NCBI GenBank assembly: GCA_026390855.1
Contig: JAPLFE010000114.1
Coordinates: 1 to 35,631, forward strand
Direction: 5' to 3'
DNA length: 35,631 nt
Origin: Chlorobiales bacterium
GTDB taxonomy: Bacteria > Bacteroidota > Chlorobiia > Chlorobiales > Chlorobiaceae
A program made the translations under genes and the position numbers. The notes beneath the pieces are model-generated. The model did not search any database, was not told where the DNA came from, and saw only the letters and a program-made list of their open reading frames with translations. Each line of letters starts with the position of its first letter. Positions within the stretch are counted from its first letter, which is position 1. Positions 1-8,080 of the stretch are shown here, in pieces.

Positions 1-335
1 GTCCTTTTCATAAGGCGAAGGGCATATTTTATCCTAAGGCCGGGATTAACACTGATAACCGGCTTGCTCATGATCTGAAAAACCGGAGTATTCCAAGGAT
101 CCCGATGAACATCCTCACCCGGATCGATTACTTTTTCAAGAATATCCTTCTCAGTCACAATACCGTAACAATCGTCCTCATTCCGAGGTTCAACGACAAG
201 ACCACTCTCGTTAGACTTTTTCATAATCTGAAGCGCCTCTGCAACAGTACAGCTTCCTTTAATAATATGAAAATCCTTCTGCATAAGTGCAGATACCGGC
301 AAAGTGCGTAATGTTATAAGCTGATCCATAGTCAT
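1..335 (-). CDS. CBS-domain protein, partial (N-terminal part only)
   Basis: The reverse strand is open from an ATG at 335 (second ATG at 329) to the left edge, so the gene is cut by the window. The readable ~111 residues begin M-T-M-D-Q-L and contain one CBS-type unit: a [11 protein letters not shown] helix, GLVVEP, then [15 protein letters not shown] second unit begins at [15 protein letters not shown] and continues as YALRLMKR. Paired CBS domains usually bind adenine nucleotides and regulate an attached or partner protein; no other domain is visible. No Shine-Dalgarno sequence is evident at either ATG. The family call rests on this pattern; the protein's role is unknown. Confidence 0.75.
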   Translation of the reverse strand, partial: MTMDQLITLRTLPVSALMQKDFHIIKGSCTVAEALQIMKKSNESGLVVEPRNEDDCYGIVTEKDILEKVIDPGEDVHRDPWNTPVFQIMSKPVISVNPGLRIKYALRLMKR

Positions 336-533
336 CAGGTTGCTTAAATATTAAAAAAACACAGAATATCCCTATTAATGCTCAAAAGAATTTATAAATA
401 ATAGAGCACCGATATTATAACTGAAAGCTGAATAAGGCGGGATCCGTTAGCCAGCACCCGTAAAACTGGCATAAGGTATTAATTTATAAAAAAAAATAAC
501 ATAATTGCAAAAACAGCCTGCTGAAACCGTGAA

Positions 534-1175
534 TTATGCAATATTATGAGCTTTTTTATAAGCAGTCCAGTTATGCTTCAACAGAAGAAAAGCACTGAAA
601 TCTTTCTGAAGAAGAAAAGGATTTGTCTTCCGCTCATGACCTATTGATGAGACTGGCGAGAGCCCGTAATCGTGTCCAGGATAAACTTTTGTTGTTTCCC
701 GAAACAACAAAAGTTTATCCTGCAATGACTGGTATTCATCAAAAGCCTGCGCTTCGGTACCGGTTCCCCCAACCTTTCCCACAAAAAGGGTATCACCGGT
801 AAAAAGGGCATCGCCGATATGAATGCAAAAAGAATCACTGGTATGACCCGGTGTATGAAGAAGAGAGGCATGCAAAGAACCCAGTGGAAACAGAGCACCA
901 TCAACCGCCATGATCCCTGTAAGCTGGCACATATCCCCGTACAGGAGGGGAATGATACCGGTCAGATTCGTTATCGAGTCATTTCCATTGGTATGATCTT
1001 CATGTCCGTGAGTTGAAAAAACGAATCTGATGACATAACCGCTTTCGACCGCAAACCGGACAATCATGGCCGGATTGAAAGATGCATCAATCACAAGGGC
1101 TTCACCCGAAACCTCATCGGCGACGAGGTAGCCGAAATTCCTGTCTCCACCTGTCCGAAACTGTTCGACAATCAT
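534..1175 (-). CDS. Metallo-beta-lactamase-fold hydrolase (glyoxalase II / persulfide dioxygenase-like)
   Basis: 213 residues. The metal motif H-G-H-E-D-H is at 56-61, with further ligands H111 (HTPGHT), D128 (FTGDTLF) and H168 (VYPGHDYG). This is the single-domain layout of hydroxyacylglutathione-hydrolase and persulfide-dioxygenase relatives. The ATG is preceded by a strong AGGAGGG. It is the last gene of the efflux operon, 15 bp after the PII-like gene. Given the CstR-like regulator at the operon head and a sulfur-oxidising host, a role in low-molecular-weight persulfide or thiol ester turnover is plausible but unproven. The C-terminal part of the gene contains an unusual perfect inverted repeat (677-722). 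Confidence 0.82.
   Translation of the reverse strand: MIVEQFRTGGDRNFGYLVADEVSGEALVIDASFNPAMIVRFAVESGYVIRFVFSTHGHEDHTNGNDSITNLTGIIPLLYGDMCQLTGIMAVDGALFPLGSLHASLLHTPGHTSDSFCIHIGDALFTGDTLFVGKVGGTGTEAQAFDEYQSLQDKLLLFRETTKVYPGHDYGLSPVSSIGHERKTNPFLLQKDFSAFLLLKHNWTAYKKAHNIA
677..722. repeat. Perfect 22-bp inverted repeat with 2-nt loop inside the hydrolase gene
   Basis: Left arm 677-698, loop CC at 699-700, right arm 701-722; every one of the 22 positions pairs. It lies wholly within coding sequence, covering the residues from the Gln before DKLLLF to the Pro of VYPGHDYG. No T-run follows on either strand, so it is not a classical terminator. Confidence 0.9.
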
Positions 1176-1190
1176 AGTAGCCCTCCTTTT

Positions 1191-1499
1191 TCAGGCAGTT
1201 TTTTCAACATTCAAGAGAAAAGCCCGTGCAGGAAAATCCTTATCCAAAGCTATAGGATTCTTTTCAAGTTCATGCATGATCGCTTCAGCCTTATAATCAT
1301 CAAGAATAGCAAAACAGAGTGATGAATAGGTACCTACCATCGAATCGGTTGGCCACCACTCCTCTGCCTGTAATCCTGTTTTTTCGCAGTTGCACCCCCT
1401 GATATCCATACTGCTGATCATTGACACCTGATGCTCCTGAAAGAGACTCCGCACTTTCGGACGGGTCTCTTCATATCCCATAATGGCCAGAAATTTCAT
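1191..1499 (-). CDS. Small PII-like / DUF3240-like protein next to an RND pump
   Basis: 102 residues, soluble, no signal peptide. Its ATG overlaps the RND stop codon by 4 bp (ATGA), indicating translational coupling. It begins MKFLAIMGYEETRPKV, contains a cysteine pair (RGCNCEKTG, about residues 35-37) and a WWPTD motif, and ends in a region that could form an alpha/beta ferredoxin-like fold. Small PII-like proteins are known beside heavy-metal and related RND pumps, and the coupling fits a regulatory or sensing role for pump substrate. The family assignment is by general resemblance and context; the cysteines could bind metal or react with sulfur species. Confidence 0.55.
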   Translation of the reverse strand: MKFLAIMGYEETRPKVRSLFQEHQVSMISSMDIRGCNCEKTGLQAEEWWPTDSMVGTYSSLCFAILDDYKAEAIMHELEKNPIALDKDFPARAFLLNVEKTA

Positions 1500-4400
1500 G
1501 ATTTTTTTGTTATGGATGGTTTATCAGCTTTTTTTTCAGCCATATAATAAACAATCGGCACAACCACAAGCGTTAAAATAGTTGAAAGAATGCCACCCCA
1601 TATCAGCGATATGGCAAGACCCTGAAAAATCGGATCAAAAAGCATGACAACTGAACCAATCACAACTGCCCCTGACGTCAGAATAATCGGCCGTGTTCGT
1701 ACTGCAGCAGATTCAATGACTGCCTGCTTAAGTGCAATGCCTTCCGCCCTGCGGATCTGGATGAAATCAATGAGCAGTACCGAATTCCTTACCATAATAC
1801 CAGCAAGTGCAATCATTCCGATCATACTTGTAGCAGTAAAGAAGGCTCCGTGCAGCATGTGTCCCGGTATAATACCTACAAGACTTAACGGAATGGCGAT
1901 CATCATGATGAGTGGTGTCTTGAAAGACTGGAACCACCCTATAATCAACAGGTAAATAATAACAAGTACCACCGCAAACGCCGTTCCTAGGTCGCGGAAT
2001 ACCTCAAAAGTAATCTGCCACTCCCCGTCCCACTTCATCGAAAGCTTGTCTTCTGTTGACGGGGCTGCCGTATAAAGCGGAGTAATGGAATATCCCGCAG
2101 GCAGCTTGATCTTCTGGATTTTTTTATCCATGTCGAGCATAGCGTATACTGGGCTTTCCGTTGCTCCGGCAACATCCGCAGTCACATATACCACCCGGCG
2201 AAGATCCTTGTGGTAAATGCTTTTATCCTGAATTTTTTCCTCAATCTTCACCAGCTCTGAAAGAGGTATCATTTCACCGGCACGCAGCCGGGTTGTCAGC
2301 GTTCCCATGCCCTGTGACTGCACAAAAATACCGGAAAGATCATGTAACGATGTTCTGTCAGACTGTGGCAACCGGACCTGAATTGTAACCGGATCAAGAT
2401 CATGTGCCGTATGAATCAGCCCCACATCCATGCCGGCAAGCGACATACGCAGCGTCTGGGCTATCTGCTCGGCACTGACTCCCCGGAACGCAGCTCGCTC
2501 TTTGTTGACAACCAGATTATAAACCTTCTGGTCGGCTTCAACCAGCCAGTCAACATCAACAACGCCTGGAGTCTCTATAAAAACTTTTTTCACCTGGGCA
2601 GCAAGAGCAATCTGTTCATTGTGTGACGGCCCATAAATTTCAGCAACAAGCGTTGACATAACAGGGGGCCCAGGCGGAATCTCGACAATCTTTGCATTCC
2701 CATGATAACGCTGTGCGATCTGCTGAACACCAGGCCTGACCCGTTTGGCTATGTCGTGGCTCTGTGCCTTACGTTCGCCTTTATGAACAAGATTGACCTG
2801 GATATCAGCCATATTCGCCTTCTGTCGGAGATAGTAGTGGCGAACAAGACCATTGAAATTAATAGGAGCATTAGTACCGACATAGTACTGGTAACTGCTG
2901 ACCTCAGGAACTGTTTTCAGATAGGCTGAGAGCTCCTTGGCTACCCTGGCTGTCTGCTCAAGCGAGGTGCCCTCTGGCATATCAAGAATGACCTGAAACT
3001 CGTTCTTGTTGTCAAACGGCAGCATCTTCATCTGCACGGCCTTCAGCGGCACCAGCGCAATCGCACCAGCCAGCATTAAACCTACCACACCGAAAGCAAG
3101 CCACCGTTTCACCGGGCTGTCAATAAACGGAGAGAGTATCGTGTTGAAAAACTTGTAATAGCCTGTTTTAGTAACATCATACTCTTCGTGATGGCCGCTC
3201 TCTGTTTTCAAAAGGCGGAACGAAAGCCAGGGCGTTGCAATCAGGGCAACAAGAAGAGAGAATATCATGGCAAGCGAAGCACCAATCGGCATAGGACTCA
3301 TATAAGGGCCCATCAGACCGGAAACAAAAACCATGGGAAGCACTGCAGCAATAACCGTAAACGTTGCCAAAATGGTCGGATTACCCACCTCATTGATCGC
3401 TGTTATAGCTGCCTGCAGTTTTGGCTGTCGCTTCATAGCGAAGTGACGGTGAATGTTTTCGGCAATGATAATGGAATCGTCAACCACAATACCAGTAACA
3501 AAAATCAGCGCAAACAGCGTCACCCTGTTGAGTGAATAATCCAGCAGGTAATAGATCAGCAGAGTAAGTGCAAAGGTTATTGGCACAGAAGCGAGTACCA
3601 CAAGTGATCCTCTCCAACCAAGGAAAAATCCGACAACAATGGTGACTGCCACAACGGCCATCAGCAAGTGCTCAAGGAGGGTAAAGACCTTTTCAGAAGC
3701 AGTTGCTCCATAGTTCCTAGTCTCGGTTACCGTGATGTCCTTTGAAATAACCGTCTGGCGAAGTCCGGCGACCCTTTCCATCACCTTGTCGGCAAGGACT
3801 GAGGCATCGCCTCCCTTTCGCTTGGCAACCGTCACCGTTACCGCAGGGTACTCTCCAGTATCTGAACCTGCCGGAGCTGCCGCAGCCCATCCAAAAAAGT
3901 TATAATTATTAACCTCTTCTGGCCCGTCAACAACACTTGCGACATCACGGAGATAAACCGGTGACGCGCCGTAGATACCGACGACAATATTACCAACATC
4001 GCTGGCACTCTCAAGAAACTTTCCTGTACGGACAACTATCTCTTGGTTCATCTGCTTGAAATCACCGGAGGTCATCTGGCTGTTGGCCATCTGCACCTGA
4101 CGAGTGATCTGCAGCGGACTCACGTTGTACTTCAGGAGCTTTTGCTTGTCAAGAACAATCTTTATCTGACGTTTCAAGCCTCCCTTTATTTCAACATCAC
4201 CGATATTTTTTATTTTTTTCAGTTCATCGGCAACCTCTACGGCTGTTTTCCTTATCTGGTATGGATCTTTGCTTTTGCTCCAGAAAGTGAGATTAAGCAC
4301 AGGAACATCGTCAATCGAGACCTTTTTCATCAATGGGAACTGGACGCCTTGAGGCATCTTGTCCATGTTTTTCATAAGGGTCGACCAAAGCTTGACCATG

Positions 4401-4726
4401 CTTTTCTCGGCATCCTCTCCTACTTTATAGCGAACAGTCACTAAAGCAACATCAGGCATGGAGGTGGAGTAGACATAATCCACTCCTGGAATTTCGGTCA
4501 ATGTCCTCTCAATCGGTTTGGCAACACGTGCTTCAATCTCGGCCGGTGCAGCACCAGGGAAAGGGATAAAAAGATCAACCATGGGCACGACAATCTGGGG
4601 CTCTTCCTCCCTTGGAGTCATAAATGTCGCCATAATGCCCACAAGGAGAGCGGCCACCATCAAGAGCGGCGTAATCTTCGAATTGATAAACTGTTTTGCA
4701 AGTTTACCGGCAATACCTTCATTCAT
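1496..4726 (-). CDS. RND-family efflux transporter permease
   Basis: 1076 residues, normal length for an AcrB/CusA-type inner-membrane pump driven by proton influx. The first membrane helix follows INSKITPLLM (about 15-36) and is followed by FTPREEEPQI and the FPGAAPAEIEARV porter-domain signature. The TM4 charge-relay segment V-V-D-D-S-I-I-I-A-E-N is at about 414-424. A second helix bundle lies near residues 545-565 and the C-terminal helices lie at about 900-1060, giving the expected duplicated 12-helix plan. The start overlaps the stop of the membrane fusion protein gene by 4 bp, and an AAGGAGG lies just upstream. The substrate is not readable. With its normal adaptor apparently gutted, the pump may use another adaptor or be inactive. 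Confidence 0.9.
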   Translation of the reverse strand: MNEGIAGKLAKQFINSKITPLLMVAALLVGIMATFMTPREEEPQIVVPMVDLFIPFPGAAPAEIEARVAKPIERTLTEIPGVDYVYSTSMPDVALVTVRYKVGEDAEKSMVKLWSTLMKNMDKMPQGVQFPLMKKVSIDDVPVLNLTFWSKSKDPYQIRKTAVEVADELKKIKNIGDVEIKGGLKRQIKIVLDKQKLLKYNVSPLQITRQVQMANSQMTSGDFKQMNQEIVVRTGKFLESASDVGNIVVGIYGASPVYLRDVASVVDGPEEVNNYNFFGWAAAAPAGSDTGEYPAVTVTVAKRKGGDASVLADKVMERVAGLRQTVISKDITVTETRNYGATASEKVFTLLEHLLMAVVAVTIVVGFFLGWRGSLVVLASVPITFALTLLIYYLLDYSLNRVTLFALIFVTGIVVDDSIIIAENIHRHFAMKRQPKLQAAITAINEVGNPTILATFTVIAAVLPMVFVSGLMGPYMSPMPIGASLAMIFSLLVALIATPWLSFRLLKTESGHHEEYDVTKTGYYKFFNTILSPFIDSPVKRWLAFGVVGLMLAGAIALVPLKAVQMKMLPFDNKNEFQVILDMPEGTSLEQTARVAKELSAYLKTVPEVSSYQYYVGTNAPINFNGLVRHYYLRQKANMADIQVNLVHKGERKAQSHDIAKRVRPGVQQIAQRYHGNAKIVEIPPGPPVMSTLVAEIYGPSHNEQIALAAQVKKVFIETPGVVDVDWLVEADQKVYNLVVNKERAAFRGVSAEQIAQTLRMSLAGMDVGLIHTAHDLDPVTIQVRLPQSDRTSLHDLSGIFVQSQGMGTLTTRLRAGEMIPLSELVKIEEKIQDKSIYHKDLRRVVYVTADVAGATESPVYAMLDMDKKIQKIKLPAGYSITPLYTAAPSTEDKLSMKWDGEWQITFEVFRDLGTAFAVVLVIIYLLIIGWFQSFKTPLIMMIAIPLSLVGIIPGHMLHGAFFTATSMIGMIALAGIMVRNSVLLIDFIQIRRAEGIALKQAVIESAAVRTRPIILTSGAVVIGSVVMLFDPIFQGLAISLIWGGILSTILTLVVVPIVYYMAEKKADKPSITKKS

Positions 4727-5145
4727 TTCTTCTGAACCTCCTTAGTCACACGCGGACTCTTTATTACGGTTACTCCTTCATTAAGTTTGGGATTATAGGT
4801 TCCCACAACAATTTCTCCTTTATCCAACCCCCCGAGAACAACAACCTCTCCATGCATCAATCGGCCTGTTCTTATCCATCTCAGTGATAAGCGGTCATCA
4901 GCTCCAACAACAAGAATACCGGTAAGTTCTCCTTTACGCACAATTGCCGACTTCGGCACCAGCAGAATTTCAGCTTCTCCTGCTGCACCTTCAGCAGTAC
5001 GAACCGGCACAATATTTTCGACAGCCACAGGAAGTTCGGGTTTCGCGCTCTTTATCTGCTGTACCTCATTATTCCCACAGCCCGCAAGAAACAGTAACCC
5101 CGCAGCGGGCAAAAACAGTAATTTCTTTTTGATAGGTATACCCAT
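4723..5145 (-). CDS. Membrane fusion protein of RND efflux system, internally deleted
   Basis: 140 residues, where the family is usually 350-400. It has a lipoprotein signal (LLFLAGCG, Cys at about 23) and the first mature residues typical of an MFP (KPELPVAVENIVPVRTAEG). It then jumps straight to the C-terminal membrane-proximal domain (EILLVPKSAIVRKGELTGI, RLSLRWIRTG, GGLDKGEIVVG). The lipoyl/barrel-sandwich domain, the alpha-hairpin that contacts TolC and most of the beta-barrel are missing, with the frame kept across the join near GAAGEAE (DNA around 4970-4995). I infer an in-frame internal deletion of roughly 200 or more codons. It could be a real remnant or an assembly collapse. It is coupled to the pump gene by a 4-bp overlap. 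Confidence 0.8.
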   Translation of the reverse strand: MGIPIKKKLLFLPAAGLLFLAGCGNNEVQQIKSAKPELPVAVENIVPVRTAEGAAGEAEILLVPKSAIVRKGELTGILVVGADDRLSLRWIRTGRLMHGEVVVLGGLDKGEIVVGTYNPKLNEGVTVIKSPRVTKEVQKK

Positions 5146-5176
5146 GGACTCGTTTCACTTCAGTTATTAAATCCTC

Positions 5177-6502
5177 TCAGTTTCCCCGGTAATAGGAAAG
5201 CTCACTTTTTGCCACGCAGTAATCATACTTCGCCTGATTCAACCTCATTTTCGCATAGGTATAGGCCTGCTCCCTCATCAAAAGCTCAAAAGTCATGGCC
5301 ATGCCGGTCTTGTATTGCGACCCGATATAATCAAGGCTGACTTTACTTTCTTCAATTGATTTCTGAGCAACGGCGATTCTGGCTTTTGCCGTTCTCATCG
5401 ACCGTAATGATTTATCAACTTCTGCAATGCTGTTGCTCCTTGCGTTTTCATAGTTGTACATCGCCTCTCGCTCTTGGGCTTTAGCCTCCTGGATACGACC
5501 AGCAGAAGACTGACCATCGAAAATATTCCACTGCACATTCACCCCGAGCCCCCAACTTGAGCCGCCGCTGAAAATATTGTCACTATGCAGGTTGGTCTGG
5601 AGAAATGCGTTCACACGGGGAAGTCTTGAAGCACGGGCCATATCTGCCTGATAACCGGCAATTTGCCTGCTTGTTTCGAGTGCTTTGAGATCAGCCCGGT
5701 TTTCCGGCATGGTTTTGTCTTTTCCACTTGGCAAAACACCTTCAACAACAAGATCTCCGGTCGGAACAATAGTTACCCCGGAATCGAGATGCAGCATCAC
5801 TTTGAGGGCATCGGTCGCATCTTTTATGGCGTCATGCAGCATAAGCTTCTGCTCCTGAAGTTCTGCAAGTCTTACCTCTGTTGACAGCTTGTCGGACTTT
5901 GTCATCAACCCCACAGCAAAGGCTTTAGCAGCCTCGTTGCTGTGCCCCTGCATGGTTTTTATAGACTGTTCGACAGCCTCAATATTTTTTCTAGCAAGAA
6001 TGAGACCATAGTATACTTTGCTGACCTGAAACCCGATGGTCTCCTCAGTCCTGACGGCCATATGCTCTTCAGCTTTTTTGGCCGTGACCGCGATTGTCCG
6101 GCCTATTGCGGCATCGGCGTTGTAAACGGGCTGCATAACCTGAAGAGAGGTGTTAAAATCATTGATGACATTGGGATTATTAAGCCTTTCAGGCAAAAAA
6201 TCGCTAGACTGGATACTGCTCTGCTGAAGCTTGAACACAAGCGCAGCTCCCGGATCGTTTGTCACCATAAGAGTCTCCGACAAGGTGACTTTTGGCAACG
6301 ATATCTGACGGGTCTGAACCACCCTTGCCTCAGCCTGATCAATCCTGCTGTGGGCAGCTTTAATTGAAGAATTGTTCTGACGAGCCATTGAGATGGCGTC
6401 GGAAAGGGAAAGCTTCATGGCTGTTTCACCGGCTTTAGCCTGAAGAGGCAACGTCAGTGCACCGGCAACAACAAAAATGATCAACGCTTTATATACCTTC
6501 AT
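5177..6502 (-). CDS. TolC-family outer-membrane efflux protein
   Basis: 441 residues with a Sec signal peptide (cleavage near LQAKA-GE, about residue 25). Two similar halves rich in long alpha-helical coiled coil follow. The first opens LSLSDAISMARQNNSSIKAA; the second covers ADLKALETSRQIAGYQADMA through WNIFDGQSSAGRIQEAKAQ. The end, ARSNSIAEVDKSLRSMRTAKARI...YKTGMAMTFELLMREQAY, is typical of OEP/TolC proteins. These form trimeric outer-membrane exit ducts for RND pumps. It sits between the regulator (6 bp gap) and the shortened fusion protein, so the operon encodes all three layers of a tripartite pump, though the adaptor is damaged. Confidence 0.88.
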   Translation of the reverse strand: MKVYKALIIFVVAGALTLPLQAKAGETAMKLSLSDAISMARQNNSSIKAAHSRIDQAEARVVQTRQISLPKVTLSETLMVTNDPGAALVFKLQQSSIQSSDFLPERLNNPNVINDFNTSLQVMQPVYNADAAIGRTIAVTAKKAEEHMAVRTEETIGFQVSKVYYGLILARKNIEAVEQSIKTMQGHSNEAAKAFAVGLMTKSDKLSTEVRLAELQEQKLMLHDAIKDATDALKVMLHLDSGVTIVPTGDLVVEGVLPSGKDKTMPENRADLKALETSRQIAGYQADMARASRLPRVNAFLQTNLHSDNIFSGGSSWGLGVNVQWNIFDGQSSAGRIQEAKAQEREAMYNYENARSNSIAEVDKSLRSMRTAKARIAVAQKSIEESKVSLDYIGSQYKTGMAMTFELLMREQAYTYAKMRLNQAKYDYCVAKSELSYYRGN

Positions 6503-6508
6503 GGTCTT

Positions 6509-6739
6509 CTACTGTTTTGAAATGAGTTTTAAAATCTTTTCTACACTTTTCGAGTCATCATGATTCACGCACTCCTTGAGGTTGCGTTGAAGCACCAGCG
6601 AAAAGGTATTCTCAAGAGCTGCTTTTGCCGCTTGGAACTGGGTAATAATCTGGGCACACTCCTCATCCCTTTCAATCATCCTTATCAATCCCTCAACCTG
6701 ACCTCCCACCCTTTTCAGCCTAAGAATCACATCTTTCAT
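6509..6739 (-). CDS. CsoR/CstR-family (DUF156) transcriptional regulator, copy 1
   Basis: All-helical DUF156 repressor: VILRLKRVGGQVEGLIRMIE then ECAQIITQFQAAKAALE. I chose the ATG at 6739, which has GGGGA 5 nt upstream and matches family starts; an ATG at 6760 would add seven residues. Numbering from 6760, the conserved cysteines are C35 and C64, exactly 29 apart as in CsoR (C36/C65). The CsoR copper-binding His, four before the second Cys, is Asn60 here. A Cys-Cys pair without that His is the pattern of CstR-type persulfide sensors, so sulfur-species sensing is more likely than Cu(I). It heads the efflux operon and has an ATACC-N7-GGTAT site upstream. Confidence 0.85.
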   Translation of the reverse strand: MKDVILRLKRVGGQVEGLIRMIERDEECAQIITQFQAAKAALENTFSLVLQRNLKECVNHDDSKSVEKILKLISKQ

Positions 6740-6796
6740 AGTATCCCCGGTTGTAATCATAATCGTAGTGAGTAAACCTCACCAAACATTATACCC

Positions 6797-6813
6797 ATAC
6801 CCTGTACAGGTAT
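6797..6813. promoter_or_regulatory. Putative CsoR/CstR operator upstream of copy 1
   Basis: ATACC (6797-6801), 7-nt spacer, GGTAT (6809-6813): a dyad of the ATACC...GGTAT type known for CsoR/CstR repressors. It lies about 40-60 bp before the regulator start and is surrounded by AT-rich DNA able to hold a promoter. It suggests that the operon is autoregulated. Confidence 0.6.
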
Positions 6814-6883
6814 AATAATATCAAAAAAAAAGATGATCAACAAACAGTTTTATTCTGTCTGGGAACATTACGTGGTGCCATAG

Positions 6884-6905
6884 CAAAAACGGGAAACTGT
6901 TTCCC
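6884..6905 (-). terminator. Rho-independent terminator of regulator copy 2
   Basis: Read on the minus strand, GGGAAA-CAG-TTTCCC is followed by GTTTTTG. It lies 36 bp past the stop of the upstream regulator gene and separates it from the operator of copy 1. The stem is short (6 bp), so efficiency is uncertain. Confidence 0.5.
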
Positions 6906-6940
6906 TCCGCCCGTCATGATTATGATACCATTATGGAATT

Positions 6941-7195
6941 TTAGCGTTTGGCGATGAGTTTTAAAATCTTTTCTACACTTTTCGAGTCGTCATGACTCAT
7001 GCACTCCTTGAGATTGCGTTGAAGTACCAGAGAAAAGGTATTCTCAAGAGCTGCTTTTGCCGCTTGGAACTGAGTAATAATCTGGGCGCACTCTTCTTCT
7101 CGCTCAATCATCCTTATCAATCCTTCAACCTGACCACCAACCCTTTTCAGCCTCAGAATCACATCGTTCATAGAACTTCTGGTTGTAACCATCAT
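6941..7195 (-). CDS. CsoR/CstR-family (DUF156) transcriptional regulator, copy 2
   Basis: 84 residues, almost identical to the regulator at 6509: from RLKRVGGQVEGL onward only a handful of residues differ (E for D before EECAQ, MSHDD for VNHDD, AKR for SKQ). It keeps the same Cys pair and lacks the CsoR His in the same way. The alternative start MNDVILRLKRV is at 7171. The gene has its own operator at 7220-7240 and a short terminator at 6884-6905, so it forms a separate transcription unit. The flanking DNA (for example CAACAAACA...TTCTGTCTGG upstream) is also shared with copy 1, so the duplication included the promoter region. Confidence 0.85.
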   Translation of the reverse strand: MMVTTRSSMNDVILRLKRVGGQVEGLIRMIEREEECAQIITQFQAAKAALENTFSLVLQRNLKECMSHDDSKSVEKILKLIAKR

Positions 7196-7219
7196 CGTAA
7201 TAATAAATGTTATTTACCC

Positions 7220-7240
7220 CTATACCCCATATAGGTATAG
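7220..7240. promoter_or_regulatory. Putative CsoR/CstR operator upstream of copy 2
   Basis: CTATACC (7220-7226), 7-nt spacer, GGTATAG (7234-7240): perfect 7-bp arms. It has the same core and spacing as the site at 6797-6813 and lies 25 bp before the copy 2 ATG. Confidence 0.65.
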
Positions 7241-7317
7241 CGATATTAAATAAAGATGACCAACAAACAATTTTTTCTGTCTGGAAAATTACAAGCCATA
7301 GTTAAAAAAAGAGAGGG

Positions 7318-7950
7318 CTATTTGCCTCCACTCGCAATGATCATTTCCGCTGTAGAGCAACATATATCTGACTTCACCTGGCAAAGCATACTCTCAGTGG
7401 CCTGTTGCATGATCTGTGACATGATCGTGTCGCTCATGAACTTGAGAATACCTTCCGGCATAAGATTCAATGGAAAGGAGAGGTTGAAATCAAGAGAGAT
7501 ATCAGTATCAAAATAAACTGAAGTCCGATCATCTTTTTGATGAAGAAGACATATCTCAGAACTTGCCTTCCCAATAAAAGTATGTGGATTGTCGGATTCA
7601 AATACAGGATAATCATGAACAGGACGCCATAGGATCCGCCTTGCTTTGCCATGGAAATGATCTCCATTTTTTAACTTGGCGGCAAACGTTCTTCCATAGT
7701 TATCATCAGGATCATGCAGAGAAAAACTCTCTTCATGTTGACGAACAAAAAAAACTGCGGTAATGGGATGGTTTCGAGGATCTGCAACCTGAAAAACCCA
7801 TTGAAAAACATCCAACTCCATAAAATACTTGACATTAGTGCAATAAGGATTACACTTTATCAGTTTTTCGTGATTTGCAAAATAAATGCTTGACTCATGC
7901 AAGCAAGAGTCAAGAACGATGTGCGCATTACTTTTACCAACAACTTCCAT
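7318..7950 (-). CDS. DUF1997-like (SRPBCC-fold) protein
   Basis: 210 residues, no signal peptide or membrane helix. The order of segments recalls DUF1997 proteins of cyanobacteria, plant plastids and green sulfur bacteria: YFANHEKLIKCNPYCTNVKY, a VFQWVFQVADP strand pair, RRILWRPVHDYP, a long beta segment (TSVYFDTDISLDFNLSFPL), then a C-terminal helix PEGILKFMSDTIMSQIMQQ. Such proteins are thought to have a helix-grip lipid-binding fold; no function is established. It is the last of three minus-strand genes next to csmB, so a link to the photosynthetic apparatus is possible. Family call by eye, moderate confidence. Confidence 0.55.
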   Translation of the reverse strand: MEVVGKSNAHIVLDSCLHESSIYFANHEKLIKCNPYCTNVKYFMELDVFQWVFQVADPRNHPITAVFFVRQHEESFSLHDPDDNYGRTFAAKLKNGDHFHGKARRILWRPVHDYPVFESDNPHTFIGKASSEICLLHQKDDRTSVYFDTDISLDFNLSFPLNLMPEGILKFMSDTIMSQIMQQATESMLCQVKSDICCSTAEMIIASGGK

Positions 7951-8080
7951 GATTTATAAAATAATTAGAATCCACTAATGAGCTGTGGATTTTTTAACGC
8001 ATGCTATGGGTAGAGAGTTCCAGACATGGCAGCATAATCAGTCCTATATTACAGGTAGCTCTCTTTCCTAGCTTTATGTT

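Noticed and set aside
450-470. GCCAG...CTGGC hairpin downstream of the hydrolase gene
   Set aside because: Only 5 bp of stem and no T-run, too weak to call a terminator.
641-904. 87-residue minus-strand frame inside the hydrolase gene
   Set aside because: Out-of-frame shadow; the other frame carries all metal-binding motifs of the hydrolase.
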